A stretch of 64,000 bases of DNA from Phyllobacterium trifolii (GTDB lineage: Bacteria; Pseudomonadota; Alphaproteobacteria; Rhizobiales; Rhizobiaceae), in assembly GCF_014192095.1 (NCBI RefSeq), contig NZ_JACHXN010000004.1, positions 186,001-250,000 on the forward strand, written 5' to 3'. The notes under the pieces are model-generated. The model was not told the DNA's origin. It saw only the letters and a list, made by a program, of their open reading frames with translations, and did not search any database. Positions 9,383 through 17,238 of this stretch are shown piece after piece (position 1 is the stretch's first letter; each line of letters begins with the position of its first letter). The translations under genes and the position numbers were made by a program.

Positions 9383-10933
9383 GTGTCCGTTCCCAATGAC
9401 ATCGGCCGCCGCGCCTATATTGCCCGCCTTGTGCAGAAGATCGCCGATCCCGCACAGGCTATCCTTGGTTATCAGGAACTGGTGATCGAAGCGGTATTGG
9501 AAAACGGGCCCGCCGAAGCATTGCCCGATCTCGAGAAGGTGCTTGGCGCTGCTCGCGACCTGAACTTGCTTATCAAGCGGCTTTTGGAGATGGAAGCGTC
9601 GCAAACTGCCGGAATATTCACCGTCGATAGTGAATTGCGGCACGATTTGCGAACGCCGATGAACGCCATTCTCGGCTATTCGGAAATGGTCATAGAGGAT
9701 TTCTCGGATGTTCTCGCCGCAAGCATCGTTGATGATATTGCGAAGATCATCGAGGAAAGTCGGTTCTTGCTGGAGCAGATTGATGGAAGGCTCGATGTTT
9801 TCTCCGATGATCCCGACGAAAAGCTGACAGACCATATTGACGTCACCATAGCAGCCGATCTCGCGCGGACCATTGCCGCCCGCGTGGCTCCCTCGTCCGA
9901 CGAAACGGGCCGTATCCTCGTTGTCGACGACACCGCCTCGAACCGCGATCTTCTGAACCGGCGCCTCACCCGCGACGGCCATCTCGTCACTGTCGCCAGT
10001 TCCGGCGAAGAAGCGCTGCGCATCCTGGAGACGCAGGAATTCGATTTGGCCCTGGCCGATATCCTGATGCCCGACATGAACGGCATTGAACTCCTCAGCC
10101 GGCTCAAATCGCACGAACGCCTGCGCGAGATACCCGTCATCATGATTTCGGGCCTGAAAGACGATGACGCCATTATCCGTTGCATCGAGGCAGGAGCCGA
10201 GGACTATCTCCACAAGCCGATCGATCCGGTGCTGTTGCGTGCGCGCATAACCGCCTGTCTTGAACGCAGCCGTTGGCGCGAGCGCGAAAGGCGCTATCTG
10301 GCGCAGATCGAATTCGAGAAGGAGCGCGCCGACACGCTCCTTGATGCAATTTTGCCGAGACAGGTGGTGAAGCGGCTCGCCGATGGGGAAAAAGTGATCG
10401 CCGATCGCATCGATATGGCGACGATCGTCTTCGCGGATATCGTCAATTTCACGGAATTCGCGGCGCGCACCCCGCCTATCACACTGGTCCAAAGACTTGG
10501 AGAGCTGTTTTCGCGTTTTGACGAATTGGCGGATCAGCACGGTATCGAGAAGATCAAGACCATAGGTGACGCCTATATGGCTGCGGCCGGGTTGCCCGAC
10601 CCGCGTCCGGACCATGCCCAGGCAGCCGTGGCATTTGCAAGGGCCATGCTGGCCGAGACGTGCCAGATGACAGGTGAGCGTCGGCTCAGCCTGCGAATTG
10701 GAATAAACTCCGGCCCCGTAATCGCCGGTCTGATTGGTCGAAAACGGTTTGTCTACGATGTCTGGGGGCACACGGTGAACGTTGCCAGCCGCATGGAATC
10801 CTGCGGGACGCCCGGACGTATCCAGATATCCCAAAGCACTTTCGACGCGCTCGGCCCGGACTTCGGCGAGTGCCACCGGGAGATCCGGGATATTCATGGG
10901 ATTGGCAAGTATCCCACATACCTGCTTTTGTAA
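9383..10933 (+). CDS. Receiver-linked class III adenylate/guanylate cyclase with HisKA-like N-terminus
   Basis: 516 residues from a GTG with GGAGG 11 bases upstream. Residues 1-150 resemble kinase dimerisation helices (LRHDLRTPMNAILGYSEMV) but no ATPase domain follows, so this part probably docks or dimerises. A receiver domain (~170-290) has phospho-Asp226 in LADILMPDMNG. The cyclase homology domain (~335-516) has both metal aspartates, Asp352 in FADIVNFTEF and Asp396 in KTIGDAYMAAAG, and the transition-state residues in DVWGHTVNVASRMES. All catalytic positions are present, so cAMP production under phosphorylation control is likely. It is the last gene of the four-gene signalling operon. Confidence 0.92.
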   Translation: MSVPNDIGRRAYIARLVQKIADPAQAILGYQELVIEAVLENGPAEALPDLEKVLGAARDLNLLIKRLLEMEASQTAGIFTVDSELRHDLRTPMNAILGYSEMVIEDFSDVLAASIVDDIAKIIEESRFLLEQIDGRLDVFSDDPDEKLTDHIDVTIAADLARTIAARVAPSSDETGRILVVDDTASNRDLLNRRLTRDGHLVTVASSGEEALRILETQEFDLALADILMPDMNGIELLSRLKSHERLREIPVIMISGLKDDDAIIRCIEAGAEDYLHKPIDPVLLRARITACLERSRWRERERRYLAQIEFEKERADTLLDAILPRQVVKRLADGEKVIADRIDMATIVFADIVNFTEFAARTPPITLVQRLGELFSRFDELADQHGIEKIKTIGDAYMAAAGLPDPRPDHAQAAVAFARAMLAETCQMTGERRLSLRIGINSGPVIAGLIGRKRFVYDVWGHTVNVASRMESCGTPGRIQISQSTFDALGPDFGECHREIRDIHGIGKYPTYLLL

Positions 10934-10970
10934 CGCCGTCGCGCAGGACACCACATTCCACAGGAATCAG

Positions 10971-11360
10971 ATGTTTGAGAAAGAAGTGAGAAGATATTTC
11001 GTCTTACCGTTCAGTGTCGCAGTTGTTTCTTTCATAACAGGTGCCGTTCTAGCGTTTGCCATCGGACGGTCAGGTGGATTTCCTGCTGGTCAGTTGCATG
11101 GCTTGCTCTTTGACTACCAGCACCCGAAGATGCTCTTCATCCGGTTTCTATTCGTGACGGCATTTTTCACTTTGGGGTCAGCATACCGTGTCTGGGCCAA
11201 CGACGCGCTATTCGAGAAATACAAAGATGAACCCCAAGAGCAGCTAAAGTTGGCCTATATCGCACGCATTGTCAGTTCCGCGTCAATCGTTATCTGCACT
11301 GGGTTTATGCTGGGAGTTCTCGATGCATCTTATGCATTTTTCAAACTGCAAGCGAACTAG
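10971..11360 (+). CDS. Small integral membrane protein, unknown family, 129 aa
   Basis: Start at the ATG after CAGGAATCAG. Three hydrophobic helices are visible: YFVLPFSVAVVSFITGAVLAFAI (about 10-32), FIRFLFVTAFFTLGSAYRVW (about 60-78) and SSASIVICTGFMLGVLDASYAFF (about 100-123). Between them lie short charged loops (ALFEKYKDEPQEQLK). It follows the cyclase gene by 37 bases on the same strand and could share the transcript, which would make it a candidate accessory to the signalling unit. Its codon use looks less GC-rich than that of its neighbours. Confidence 0.65.
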   Translation: MFEKEVRRYFVLPFSVAVVSFITGAVLAFAIGRSGGFPAGQLHGLLFDYQHPKMLFIRFLFVTAFFTLGSAYRVWANDALFEKYKDEPQEQLKLAYIARIVSSASIVICTGFMLGVLDASYAFFKLQAN

Positions 11361-11364
11361 TCCT

Positions 11365-12297
11365 TTAGCCCGCGCTGGTGGGCATGCCGGGAGGAACGCT
11401 CTGTAATGTTATCCGCTCCCTCAGCCTCGGCACGGCAAAATCCATAAACGCCCGCAGTTTCAGCGGCATCAACCCCTGTCCCACGTAGATCAGGCTCACC
11501 GGCCACGGCTCTGGTTCGAATGCCTCGAGTACGATCTGCAGCTCGCCTGCCGCAAGAGCGCGGGTGGCCTGGTAAGACAAAAGCCGCGTCACGCCGAGAC
11601 CCGCAACCGCCGCATCGATTGCCGCGTCGGCCGTGCTGACGCTCAGTCGCGAGTGGACCGGCACAACGACCTCCTTCTTGCCATCCATGAAAGTCCAGCT
11701 TCGCGGGGAATTCAGCCCCTCGAAGGTGATGCACTCATGGCCATGGAGGTCCTCAGGGCGCTCCGGTACGCCACGTTGCGCAAGATAGGCAGGGCTCGCA
11801 TAGGCCGCACGCCGGATCCAGCCGACCGTCGTCGCGACAAGATTGCTGTCCGGCAGGTTGCCAATGCGGAGCGCGAGATCGATATGGTCTTCCACCAGAT
11901 TGACTTGCCGGTCGCTGAGACTGAGCCTCAAATTGATTTCCGGATAAATCTTGAGGAATTCGATCACGACGGGGAGCACGTGAAGCCGGCCAAATACCAC
12001 CGGCGCGCTCATCGCCAGATCACCCCTCGGCGTTGTGTATTCGCCCGCTGCAGTGCGTTCCGCCTCATCGACCTGCTCCAGAATGGCCTTGCTCGCCTCG
12101 ACATAGGCGCGGCCGGCATCGGTCAGCGAGACATGGCGGCTCGAACGGATAAGCAAACGCGTCTTCAGATGCGCCTCAAGGTCGGAGATTTTGCGACTGA
12201 CCGTGGCAAGCGGAATCCCAAGGCGGCGCGAAGCAGCGGATAGGCTTCCGGCCTCTATAACAGCAAGAAGCACGGCCATTGCATCCAGACGATCCAT
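11365..12297 (-). CDS. LysR-family transcriptional regulator
   Basis: 310 residues with an N-terminal winged helix-turn-helix (DAMAVLLAVIEAGSLSAASR and IPLATVSRKISDLE) and a C-terminal LysR substrate-binding domain (ARLHVLP-type region and PVVIEFLKIYPEINLRLSLSD). GGAAGGG precedes the ATG. It belongs to the subgroup usually written 'LysR, AphB/DsdC-like' with DGKKEVVVPVHSRLSVSTADAAIDAAVAGLGV. It is read away from the pyridoxamine-oxidase-like gene at 12411, and the usual LysR layout suggests it controls that neighbour from the 113 bp between them. The ligand is unknown. Confidence 0.9.
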   Translation of the reverse strand: MDRLDAMAVLLAVIEAGSLSAASRRLGIPLATVSRKISDLEAHLKTRLLIRSSRHVSLTDAGRAYVEASKAILEQVDEAERTAAGEYTTPRGDLAMSAPVVFGRLHVLPVVIEFLKIYPEINLRLSLSDRQVNLVEDHIDLALRIGNLPDSNLVATTVGWIRRAAYASPAYLAQRGVPERPEDLHGHECITFEGLNSPRSWTFMDGKKEVVVPVHSRLSVSTADAAIDAAVAGLGVTRLLSYQATRALAAGELQIVLEAFEPEPWPVSLIYVGQGLMPLKLRAFMDFAVPRLRERITLQSVPPGMPTSAG

Positions 12298-12410
12298 TCA
12301 AACCCTTCCACTTTTCGGAATGAAAACTCCAATAACCGATGTCTACAGCAATTTCATGGAAGAAACTATGTTACGCGTTCACTTATCTCAATCCTTCCGA
12401 GGAGTTGGTC

Positions 12411-13025
12411 ATGTCATCTGGACACGCCTTTTCCAGCGACGTCGCTTTCACGCCGACCGTCAAAGCAATTCAGTCCCGCAAGGGGTCCCGCCATGGCTAT
12501 GAAAGCATGGAGCAGCGTGGCTCATGGCAGACGCGTATCACGCCCGATTTGGCAGATTTCATCCACAGCCAGACCAGTATCTTCTTCGGCACGGCAAATG
12601 ACGAAGGCCAGCCCTACATCCAGCACCGCGGCGGCCCGCCCGGCTTTCTGCGCGTCATCGACGATACGACCATCGCGTTCGCGGATTTTGCCGGCAACCG
12701 TCAGTACATAACCTCCGGCAACCTCGCGGATAACCCCAAGGCTTTCCTGTTTCTCATCGATTACCGCAACCGCCAGCGGGTGAAACTATGGGGTGAAGCG
12801 CGGACTGTCGAAGACGACCCAGATCTCATGCTACAGCTGATGCCGGAGGGCTACCGCGCACGGCCTGAGCAGGCGATCCTGTTCACAGTTACGGCGTGGG
12901 ACATGAACTGCCCGCAGCATATCCCCATGCGTTTCGAGGCCAGCGACGTGGCCGCGTTGTTGGCCGAGCGCGACGAACGCATCAAGTCACTCGAAGCGGA
13001 GATTGCCCGCTTGCAGCCAGCTTGA
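12411..13025 (+). CDS. Pyridoxamine 5'-phosphate oxidase-like flavin-binding protein
   Basis: 204 residues from the ATG at 12411, preceded by GAGGAG; an open frame upstream lacks support. The split-barrel fold is indicated by TSIFFGTANDEGQPYIQHRGGPPGFLRVID near residue 55, the central IAFADFAGNRQYITSGNL and the family segment ALFLIDYRNRQRVKLWGEA. A short coiled tail (ERDERIKSLEAEIARLQ) ends the protein. Members bind FMN or F420-like cofactors and reduce or detoxify small molecules. It is divergent from a LysR gene. I do not think it makes pyridoxal phosphate, since PdxH residues and length differ. Confidence 0.85.
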   Translation: MSSGHAFSSDVAFTPTVKAIQSRKGSRHGYESMEQRGSWQTRITPDLADFIHSQTSIFFGTANDEGQPYIQHRGGPPGFLRVIDDTTIAFADFAGNRQYITSGNLADNPKAFLFLIDYRNRQRVKLWGEARTVEDDPDLMLQLMPEGYRARPEQAILFTVTAWDMNCPQHIPMRFEASDVAALLAERDERIKSLEAEIARLQPA

Positions 13026-13080
13026 CGCGCACCACGTTTCCGCAAGCGCATTTAGTTTGCCAAATGGAATAGCTTTGTCT

Positions 13081-13104
13081 ATAGTTCTCCATATGGAGAA
13101 CTAT
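13081..13104. promoter_or_regulatory. 24 bp perfect palindrome over the ArsR-type gene start codon
   Basis: ATAGTTCTCCAT is followed at once by its exact complement, with no spacer. The second half contains the ATG start codon at 13093. A site of this length and symmetry directly on the translation start of a small winged-helix repressor gene is best read as its own operator, blocking transcription when occupied. It could also form a hairpin in the mRNA that hides the start codon. Confidence 0.7.
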
Positions 13105-13443
13105 TACGCGCCTCTTGATGCAGCCTTTCACGCCCTCGCTGATCCAACGAGACGGGCAGTCGTCAGTCGCCTTGTCAAGGGTCCCGCGCCGGTTAAGGAA
13201 CTGGCGGAGCCATTCGACATGGGACTGCCGTCGTTCATGAAACACCTCCGAATTCTTGAGAACGACGGACTGATCAGTTCGCAAAAGGTCGGCCGCGTCC
13301 GCACCTGCTGGGTGAATACCGAGAGGCTGGCGGCCGCCGAATCCTGGCTCTCGGAACAACGTGAGCTTTGGCAGGCCAGAACGGACCGGCTTGCTGAGTA
13401 TGTCGAAACCCAAATGTCCAGGAGTGTTGAAGATGCCGGCTGA
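13093..13443 (+). CDS. ArsR-family winged-helix transcriptional regulator
   Basis: 116 residues. The opening YYAPLDAAFHALADPTRRAVVSRLVKGPAPVKEL is the standard ArsR first helix and DPTRR motif, followed by the recognition helix in MGLPSFMKHLRILENDGLISS and the wing KVGRVRTCWVN. It lacks the CVC metal site of ArsR or SmtB, as is usual for the subgroup paired with SRPBCC genes. The start codon lies in a perfect palindrome (13081-13104). The gene overlaps the SRPBCC gene by 11 bases, so the two are co-translated. Confidence 0.92.
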   Translation: MENYYAPLDAAFHALADPTRRAVVSRLVKGPAPVKELAEPFDMGLPSFMKHLRILENDGLISSQKVGRVRTCWVNTERLAAAESWLSEQRELWQARTDRLAEYVETQMSRSVEDAG

Positions 13444-13903
13444 AAAATTCGAACTGACCATTGCGCGTTTCATCAATGCGCCGCCAGCGGTCGTCTGGAA
13501 AGCGTGGATCACGCCTGAGCATCTGGCGAAATGGTGGATACCCGCACCCGTTGAATGCGAGGTGGTCAAGCTGGACGTCCGCCCGGGTGGTGCATTCGAG
13601 ACGCGCATGCGCGAGGGTGGCGGTGAATTCCAACCGCATGTCGACGGTTGCTTTTTGGAGATTGTTCCTGAAGCCCGCCTGGTCTTTACGACGGTCCTGA
13701 CGGAGGGTTGGAAGCCGGCAGAGCCTTGGCTCGCATTGACCGCGATAATATCATTTGAGGCAGAGCGCAGCGGTACCCGATACGCCGCCCGCGTGTTGCA
13801 CAAAAACGCCGCGGACTCTCGAAAGCATGACGAAATGGGATTCCACGATGGCTGGGGAACTGCAATCGACCAGCTTTCAAAATTCGCCGAGCGATCGAAG
13901 TGA
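13433..13903 (+). CDS. SRPBCC (AHSA1-like) domain protein
   Basis: 156 residues from the ATG at 13433, which follows GGAG and lies inside the ArsR gene end. The START/AHSA1 fold is shown by FINAPPAVVWKAWITPEHLAKWW near residue 10, DVRPGGAFETRMREGGGE, GCFLEIVPEARLVFT and the C-terminal HDEMGFHDGWGTAIDQLSKF. Proteins of this type bind hydrophobic ligands in a helix-grip pocket. Linked ArsR-AHSA1 pairs are widespread in proteobacteria; the regulator probably senses the same compound. Ligand unknown. Confidence 0.9.
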   Translation: MPAEKFELTIARFINAPPAVVWKAWITPEHLAKWWIPAPVECEVVKLDVRPGGAFETRMREGGGEFQPHVDGCFLEIVPEARLVFTTVLTEGWKPAEPWLALTAIISFEAERSGTRYAARVLHKNAADSRKHDEMGFHDGWGTAIDQLSKFAERSK

Positions 13904-13980
13904 ACCTGCGGCCGGTTCGCTACAGTACGCCATGTCTGGCGGCACGCCGGACATGGCCGCCAAGCTGCCATGCCGCTGGC

Positions 13981-14241
13981 TTAATTATACAGCGCTGGAT
14001 TTCCCGTCTTCAAGCACTCGATCCGGCTTGCCAGGAGCGACGAGAATTGCGAATTCCCGACCCTCGAACCAATCTCGGCGATTTCGTCGAAGTCGACGTC
14101 GAGCAACAAGCCGCGTGCACTCAGCAAGGACATCACGCCTGTAACGAGCGTGCGTTCCACTGCGTAGTCCATATTGAGTTGTGCTATTTCGTCTGATTGT
14201 TCTTTGAGAATGCTAAAAAGCTGCCCCAGTTTTTCGTTCAT
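13981..14241 (-). CDS. Small hypothetical protein, 86 aa
   Basis: Hydrophilic, mostly helical protein beginning MNEKLGQLFSILKEQSDEIAQLNMDYAVERTL, with a regular hydrophobic pattern that suggests a coiled or helical bundle. No membrane segment, signal or known motif. The ribosome site is weak (GGGCA about ten bases upstream), so I am not certain of the start. The opposite strand has a similar-length frame with no better signals. No family recognised. Confidence 0.45.
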   Translation of the reverse strand: MNEKLGQLFSILKEQSDEIAQLNMDYAVERTLVTGVMSLLSARGLLLDVDFDEIAEIGSRVGNSQFSSLLASRIECLKTGNPALYN

Positions 14242-14377
14242 TATTCGGTGCCCACCACGTAACCCCTGCCTGAATCATTCCAAGATTCTTGACGGAAACG
14301 TAATAGACCGTACGAGCTATTTCAGCGCCAGACCTCTAACCAATGTGGACTAGAGCTTCGGGCGACGAGCTATTTTT

Positions 14378-14653
14378 TCACTGTCCCGGGATCATAGTGC
14401 TGGCAATGCTTCCTTCGACATAGATATCCGCTTCCTTGGCTGCCTCGATGAACACGGACCGCGCCATGTCGCCGGTCGCACTTCCGTCCATGGCTTCTAG
14501 ACACGCCAGTTGTGCGAGACCATGCAGCCGTCCGCGTTTGCCGGGCCATTCGTTCAAGAGAAATTCTGCAGCTTCCGCGACGGAGGCGATCGTGCGGAGC
14601 CTGTCGGGAAAAAGCGACTCTACTGTGACCGACCTGAAGTGAACGTTTTCCAT
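14378..14653 (-). CDS. DUF982 family protein, 91 aa
   Basis: Start set at MENVHFRSVTVES because the family normally begins close to its RSVTVE strand; a longer frame to 14779 adds 42 unsupported residues. Visible family features: SVAEAAEFLLNEWPGKRG near residue 25 and ARSVFIEAAKEADIYVEG at the end. DUF982 proteins are short, soluble, occur in many paralogues in rhizobia and have no established function. It stands alone, 198 bases before the divergent peroxiredoxin gene. Confidence 0.8.
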   Translation of the reverse strand: MENVHFRSVTVESLFPDRLRTIASVAEAAEFLLNEWPGKRGRLHGLAQLACLEAMDGSATGDMARSVFIEAAKEADIYVEGSIASTMIPGQ

Positions 14654-14851
14654 AATGCTAGAACGCAAGGGCTCAAATTTAGGTTCCCGTTTCAAAACTT
14701 GCATCCTTGTAGCTAGTTGAACTTCGCCGTGCATTGCCTGTTTACTTCGGCGACCATGTGCTAAGTTCGCTGAAATCAAATTGGATACATTCGCCTGGTT
14801 CGCGCGGCGAATAGGCGAAAACCTTCAAATCACGACCAAGGGAGAAACGCG

Positions 14852-15511
14852 ATGGGCCTTCGCATCAACGACACTGCACCGGATTTCACTGCTGAAACCA
14901 CGCAGGGCGAAATCCATTTCCATGACTGGATCGGCGGTAGCTATGCCGTGTTGTTCAGTCATCCGAAGAATTTCACGCCGGTCTGCACGACCGAGCTTGG
15001 CTACATGGCCGGACTTGCTCCGGAGTTCGCCAAACGCAATGCCAAGATCATCGGCATTTCGGTCGATCCTGTCGAAAATCACGACAAGTGGAAGGCGGAT
15101 ATCAAGACGGCGACCGGGCATGAGGTCGACTACCCCCTCATCGGCGACAGGGATCTGAAGGTTGCAAAACTGTATGACATGCTGCCTGCGGAAGCTGGCG
15201 ATACGTCCGAGGGCCGCACACCCGCCGACAACGCCACCGTGCGCTCCGTCTTCGTTATCGGTCCGGACAAGAAGGTGAAGATGACCCTCACCTATCCGAT
15301 GACCACAGGCCGCAACTTCGACGAGATCCTGCGCGCAATCGACAGCATCCAGCTCACCGCGAAACACCAGGTTGCAACGCCGGCCCAGTGGAAGCAGGGT
15401 GAGGATGTCATCATCACCGCAGCGGTTTCGGATGAGGACGCCAACCAGCGTTTCGGCGGCTTCGAGCGCGTGTTGCCCTATCTGCGCAAGACCAAGCAGC
15501 CAAGCGCCTGA
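14852..15511 (+). CDS. 1-Cys peroxiredoxin (Prx6 group)
   Basis: 219 residues. The peroxidatic cysteine is Cys45 in HPKNFTPVCTTELG; no resolving cysteine is present, and the long C-terminal domain (TLTYPMTTGRNFDEILRAIDS to the end) defines the Prx6/AhpC2-like 1-Cys group. It reduces hydrogen peroxide and organic hydroperoxides in the cytoplasm with an external thiol. GGGAGAAACGCG gives a good ribosome site. It is a single-gene unit followed by a hairpin terminator at 15527. Confidence 0.95.
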   Translation: MGLRINDTAPDFTAETTQGEIHFHDWIGGSYAVLFSHPKNFTPVCTTELGYMAGLAPEFAKRNAKIIGISVDPVENHDKWKADIKTATGHEVDYPLIGDRDLKVAKLYDMLPAEAGDTSEGRTPADNATVRSVFVIGPDKKVKMTLTYPMTTGRNFDEILRAIDSIQLTAKHQVATPAQWKQGEDVIITAAVSDEDANQRFGGFERVLPYLRKTKQPSA

Positions 15512-15526
15512 ACGATACAACATGAG

Positions 15527-15556
15527 ACCCGCCCTAACCGGCGGGTTTCATTTTTC
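15527..15556 (+). terminator. Rho-independent terminator after the peroxiredoxin gene
   Basis: Stem ACCCGCC (15527-15533), loop of six, GGCGGGT (15540-15546), followed by TTCATTTTTC. The stem is perfect and the tract is T-rich, 16 bases past the stop. It may also serve the convergent transglycosylase gene that ends at 15570. Confidence 0.85.
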
Positions 15557-15569
15557 TATCACGTTGTTC

Positions 15570-16148
15570 CTATTGTAATCCGCAACTCGCTAGCTGCGCG
15601 GCATAGGTACCTGCCACTGTGGCTGTTCGCCGTGCGGTGCGATCGATGCCCGGCTTGCTCCGCCACGCACCACGCGCATAGTCATTCGGACCGGCGTAGT
15701 AAGCGGCATAGAGATTGTAGGCATCGTTGAGCGGAATGCCATTCATCTGATGGCTTCTTGCGTGGTACCAGCCAATGAAACGAATAGCATCGCTGAAATC
15801 TGTACGCCGGGCTGCCCAGCGTCCTGTCTCGCGCTGATAGTCCGCCCATGTCCCATCCAGGGCCTGGGAATACCCATATGCGGTGGATGGCCGTGACCAC
15901 GGAATAAAGCCAAACAATTTTGTACGCGGCGGCTTGACCCGGGCCTGATAGCCGGATTCCGTATAGATCGTCGCCATGAGGATGGGAACCGGCACGCCAT
16001 ATTCCGTCTCAACGCTCTTGGCCTGCTTGTACCAATTATTGAAGAAGCCGTCTCTCTGATCGAATACGGCACAGACATTGTTGGTCTGGGTTGGCGCTGT
16101 GGCGCAGCCTGTGAGCAACAACAACGCAATGAACATGATGCGGCGCAT
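15570..16148 (-). CDS. Lipoprotein lytic transglycosylase-like protein (SLT domain)
   Basis: 192 residues from the ATG at 16148 (AAGGACTTGCCC upstream); a TTG two codons earlier is less likely. MRRIMFIALLLLTGC is a lipoprotein signal with LTGC lipobox. The SLT fold is suggested by VPVPILMATIYTESGYQ with the catalytic Glu in the YTESGY motif, TAYGYSQALDGTWADYQ and LYAAYYAGPNDYARGAW. The enzyme should cut peptidoglycan glycan strands at the outer membrane. It stands alone, convergent with the peroxiredoxin. A 220 bp AT-rich gap upstream presumably carries its promoter. Confidence 0.88.
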   Translation of the reverse strand: MRRIMFIALLLLTGCATAPTQTNNVCAVFDQRDGFFNNWYKQAKSVETEYGVPVPILMATIYTESGYQARVKPPRTKLFGFIPWSRPSTAYGYSQALDGTWADYQRETGRWAARRTDFSDAIRFIGWYHARSHQMNGIPLNDAYNLYAAYYAGPNDYARGAWRSKPGIDRTARRTATVAGTYAAQLASCGLQ

Positions 16149-16368
16149 GGGCAAGTCCTTGTCTAGAGCCTTTCACCTATTCCGCAATTCCTAACGACTG
16201 GTTACCGGTTAATTGATTCGTAATCTCCTCCTTAAAATTTGATTAAAGATCGATTTAGCGCTGCGAACCTTCGCCTCTTGACCCATCCATTAATACCGTC
16301 ATACAATACTACGATGAGCGACAAACATCGCTAGCGGTCTCCACCCATGCTAAAGCGGAACAATTACC

Positions 16369-17196
16369 ATGAGCGATTTGATGCCCACTCAAACGATAGG
16401 CTTTGCAGAAACCCGCGACGGGATAAGGCTTTCCTATCGCATCGTCCCCGGGAGCGGCGAAGGCCGCTGCGTTCTCATTCATTCGCTGGCAATGGACAAG
16501 TTTTTCTGGGAGCCAACCGCGGCGGCACTCGCCGGTGCATCCGAGGTTCTCATTTATGACTGCCGCGGTCACGGCGTTTCCGGCAAGCCGGCAGGCCCCT
16601 ACAGCACTGCACAATTCGCCGATGATCTCGCCGATCTCATGAACCATGTCGGCTGGTCGTCGGCCGTCGTCGCCGGTGCGTCGATGGGCGGCTGCATCGC
16701 CCTTGCCTTTGCCGCAGCCTATCCTGAGCGTGTCGACGCTCTCGGCCTCTTCGACACCACCGCCTGGTATGGGGAAAACGCGCCCGCAGCCTGGGCTGAG
16801 CGTGCGGAAAAGGCACAAAACGAAGGTCTGAAAGCGCTTGTCGGTTTCCAGAAGACCCGCTGGTTCAGCGATGGCTTTCGCGAGGCAAATCCGGACGTGG
16901 TGGAAGCCGCTGTCTCGACCTTCCTCGCCAATGAAATCGACGCCTATGTCGCGACCTGCAACATGCTCGGTGCAGCCGACCTGCGCGAAGCATTGCCGAA
17001 GTTTGACTTCCCGTGCCGCGTTCTTGTCGGAACCGAGGATTATGCGACGCCGCCGGAAATGGCACGCGTGCTCGCAGATAACATTCCCGGCGCCACGCTG
17101 ACGATCCTCGAGGGCGCTCGCCATTTTACCCCGCTGGAAGTACCGGCCACCATAGCCGGCAATCTGCAGCTGCTGATCGAGGCCGCCAAGGCCTGA
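16369..17196 (+). CDS. Alpha/beta hydrolase, 3-oxoadipate enol-lactonase-like
   Basis: 275 residues. Elements in order: oxyanion strand CVLIHSLAMD near residue 35, the YDCRGHGVSGKP strand, nucleophile elbow VAGASMGG (Ser), acid Asp in VGTEDYATPP and His in EGARHFTP. The set matches PcaD/EstA-like hydrolases, which also include N-formylmaleamate deformylases. No pca genes are nearby. It is convergent with the isochorismatase-type amidase gene 43 bases away, and members of these two families work in sequence in N-heteroaromatic degradation, so a joint role is possible but unproven. Confidence 0.85.
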   Translation: MSDLMPTQTIGFAETRDGIRLSYRIVPGSGEGRCVLIHSLAMDKFFWEPTAAALAGASEVLIYDCRGHGVSGKPAGPYSTAQFADDLADLMNHVGWSSAVVAGASMGGCIALAFAAAYPERVDALGLFDTTAWYGENAPAAWAERAEKAQNEGLKALVGFQKTRWFSDGFREANPDVVEAAVSTFLANEIDAYVATCNMLGAADLREALPKFDFPCRVLVGTEDYATPPEMARVLADNIPGATLTILEGARHFTPLEVPATIAGNLQLLIEAAKA

Positions 17197-17238
17197 GGTA
17201 TATAACAAGGGACGGCGCGATCACTCGCGCCGTCTGTC

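Noticed and set aside
8819-10954. 711-codon open frame on the minus strand across the receiver and cyclase genes
   Set aside because: It is antisense to genes with complete catalytic motifs; its translation is low in hydrophobic pattern, rich in His/Asp/Gln, and has no recognisable domain.
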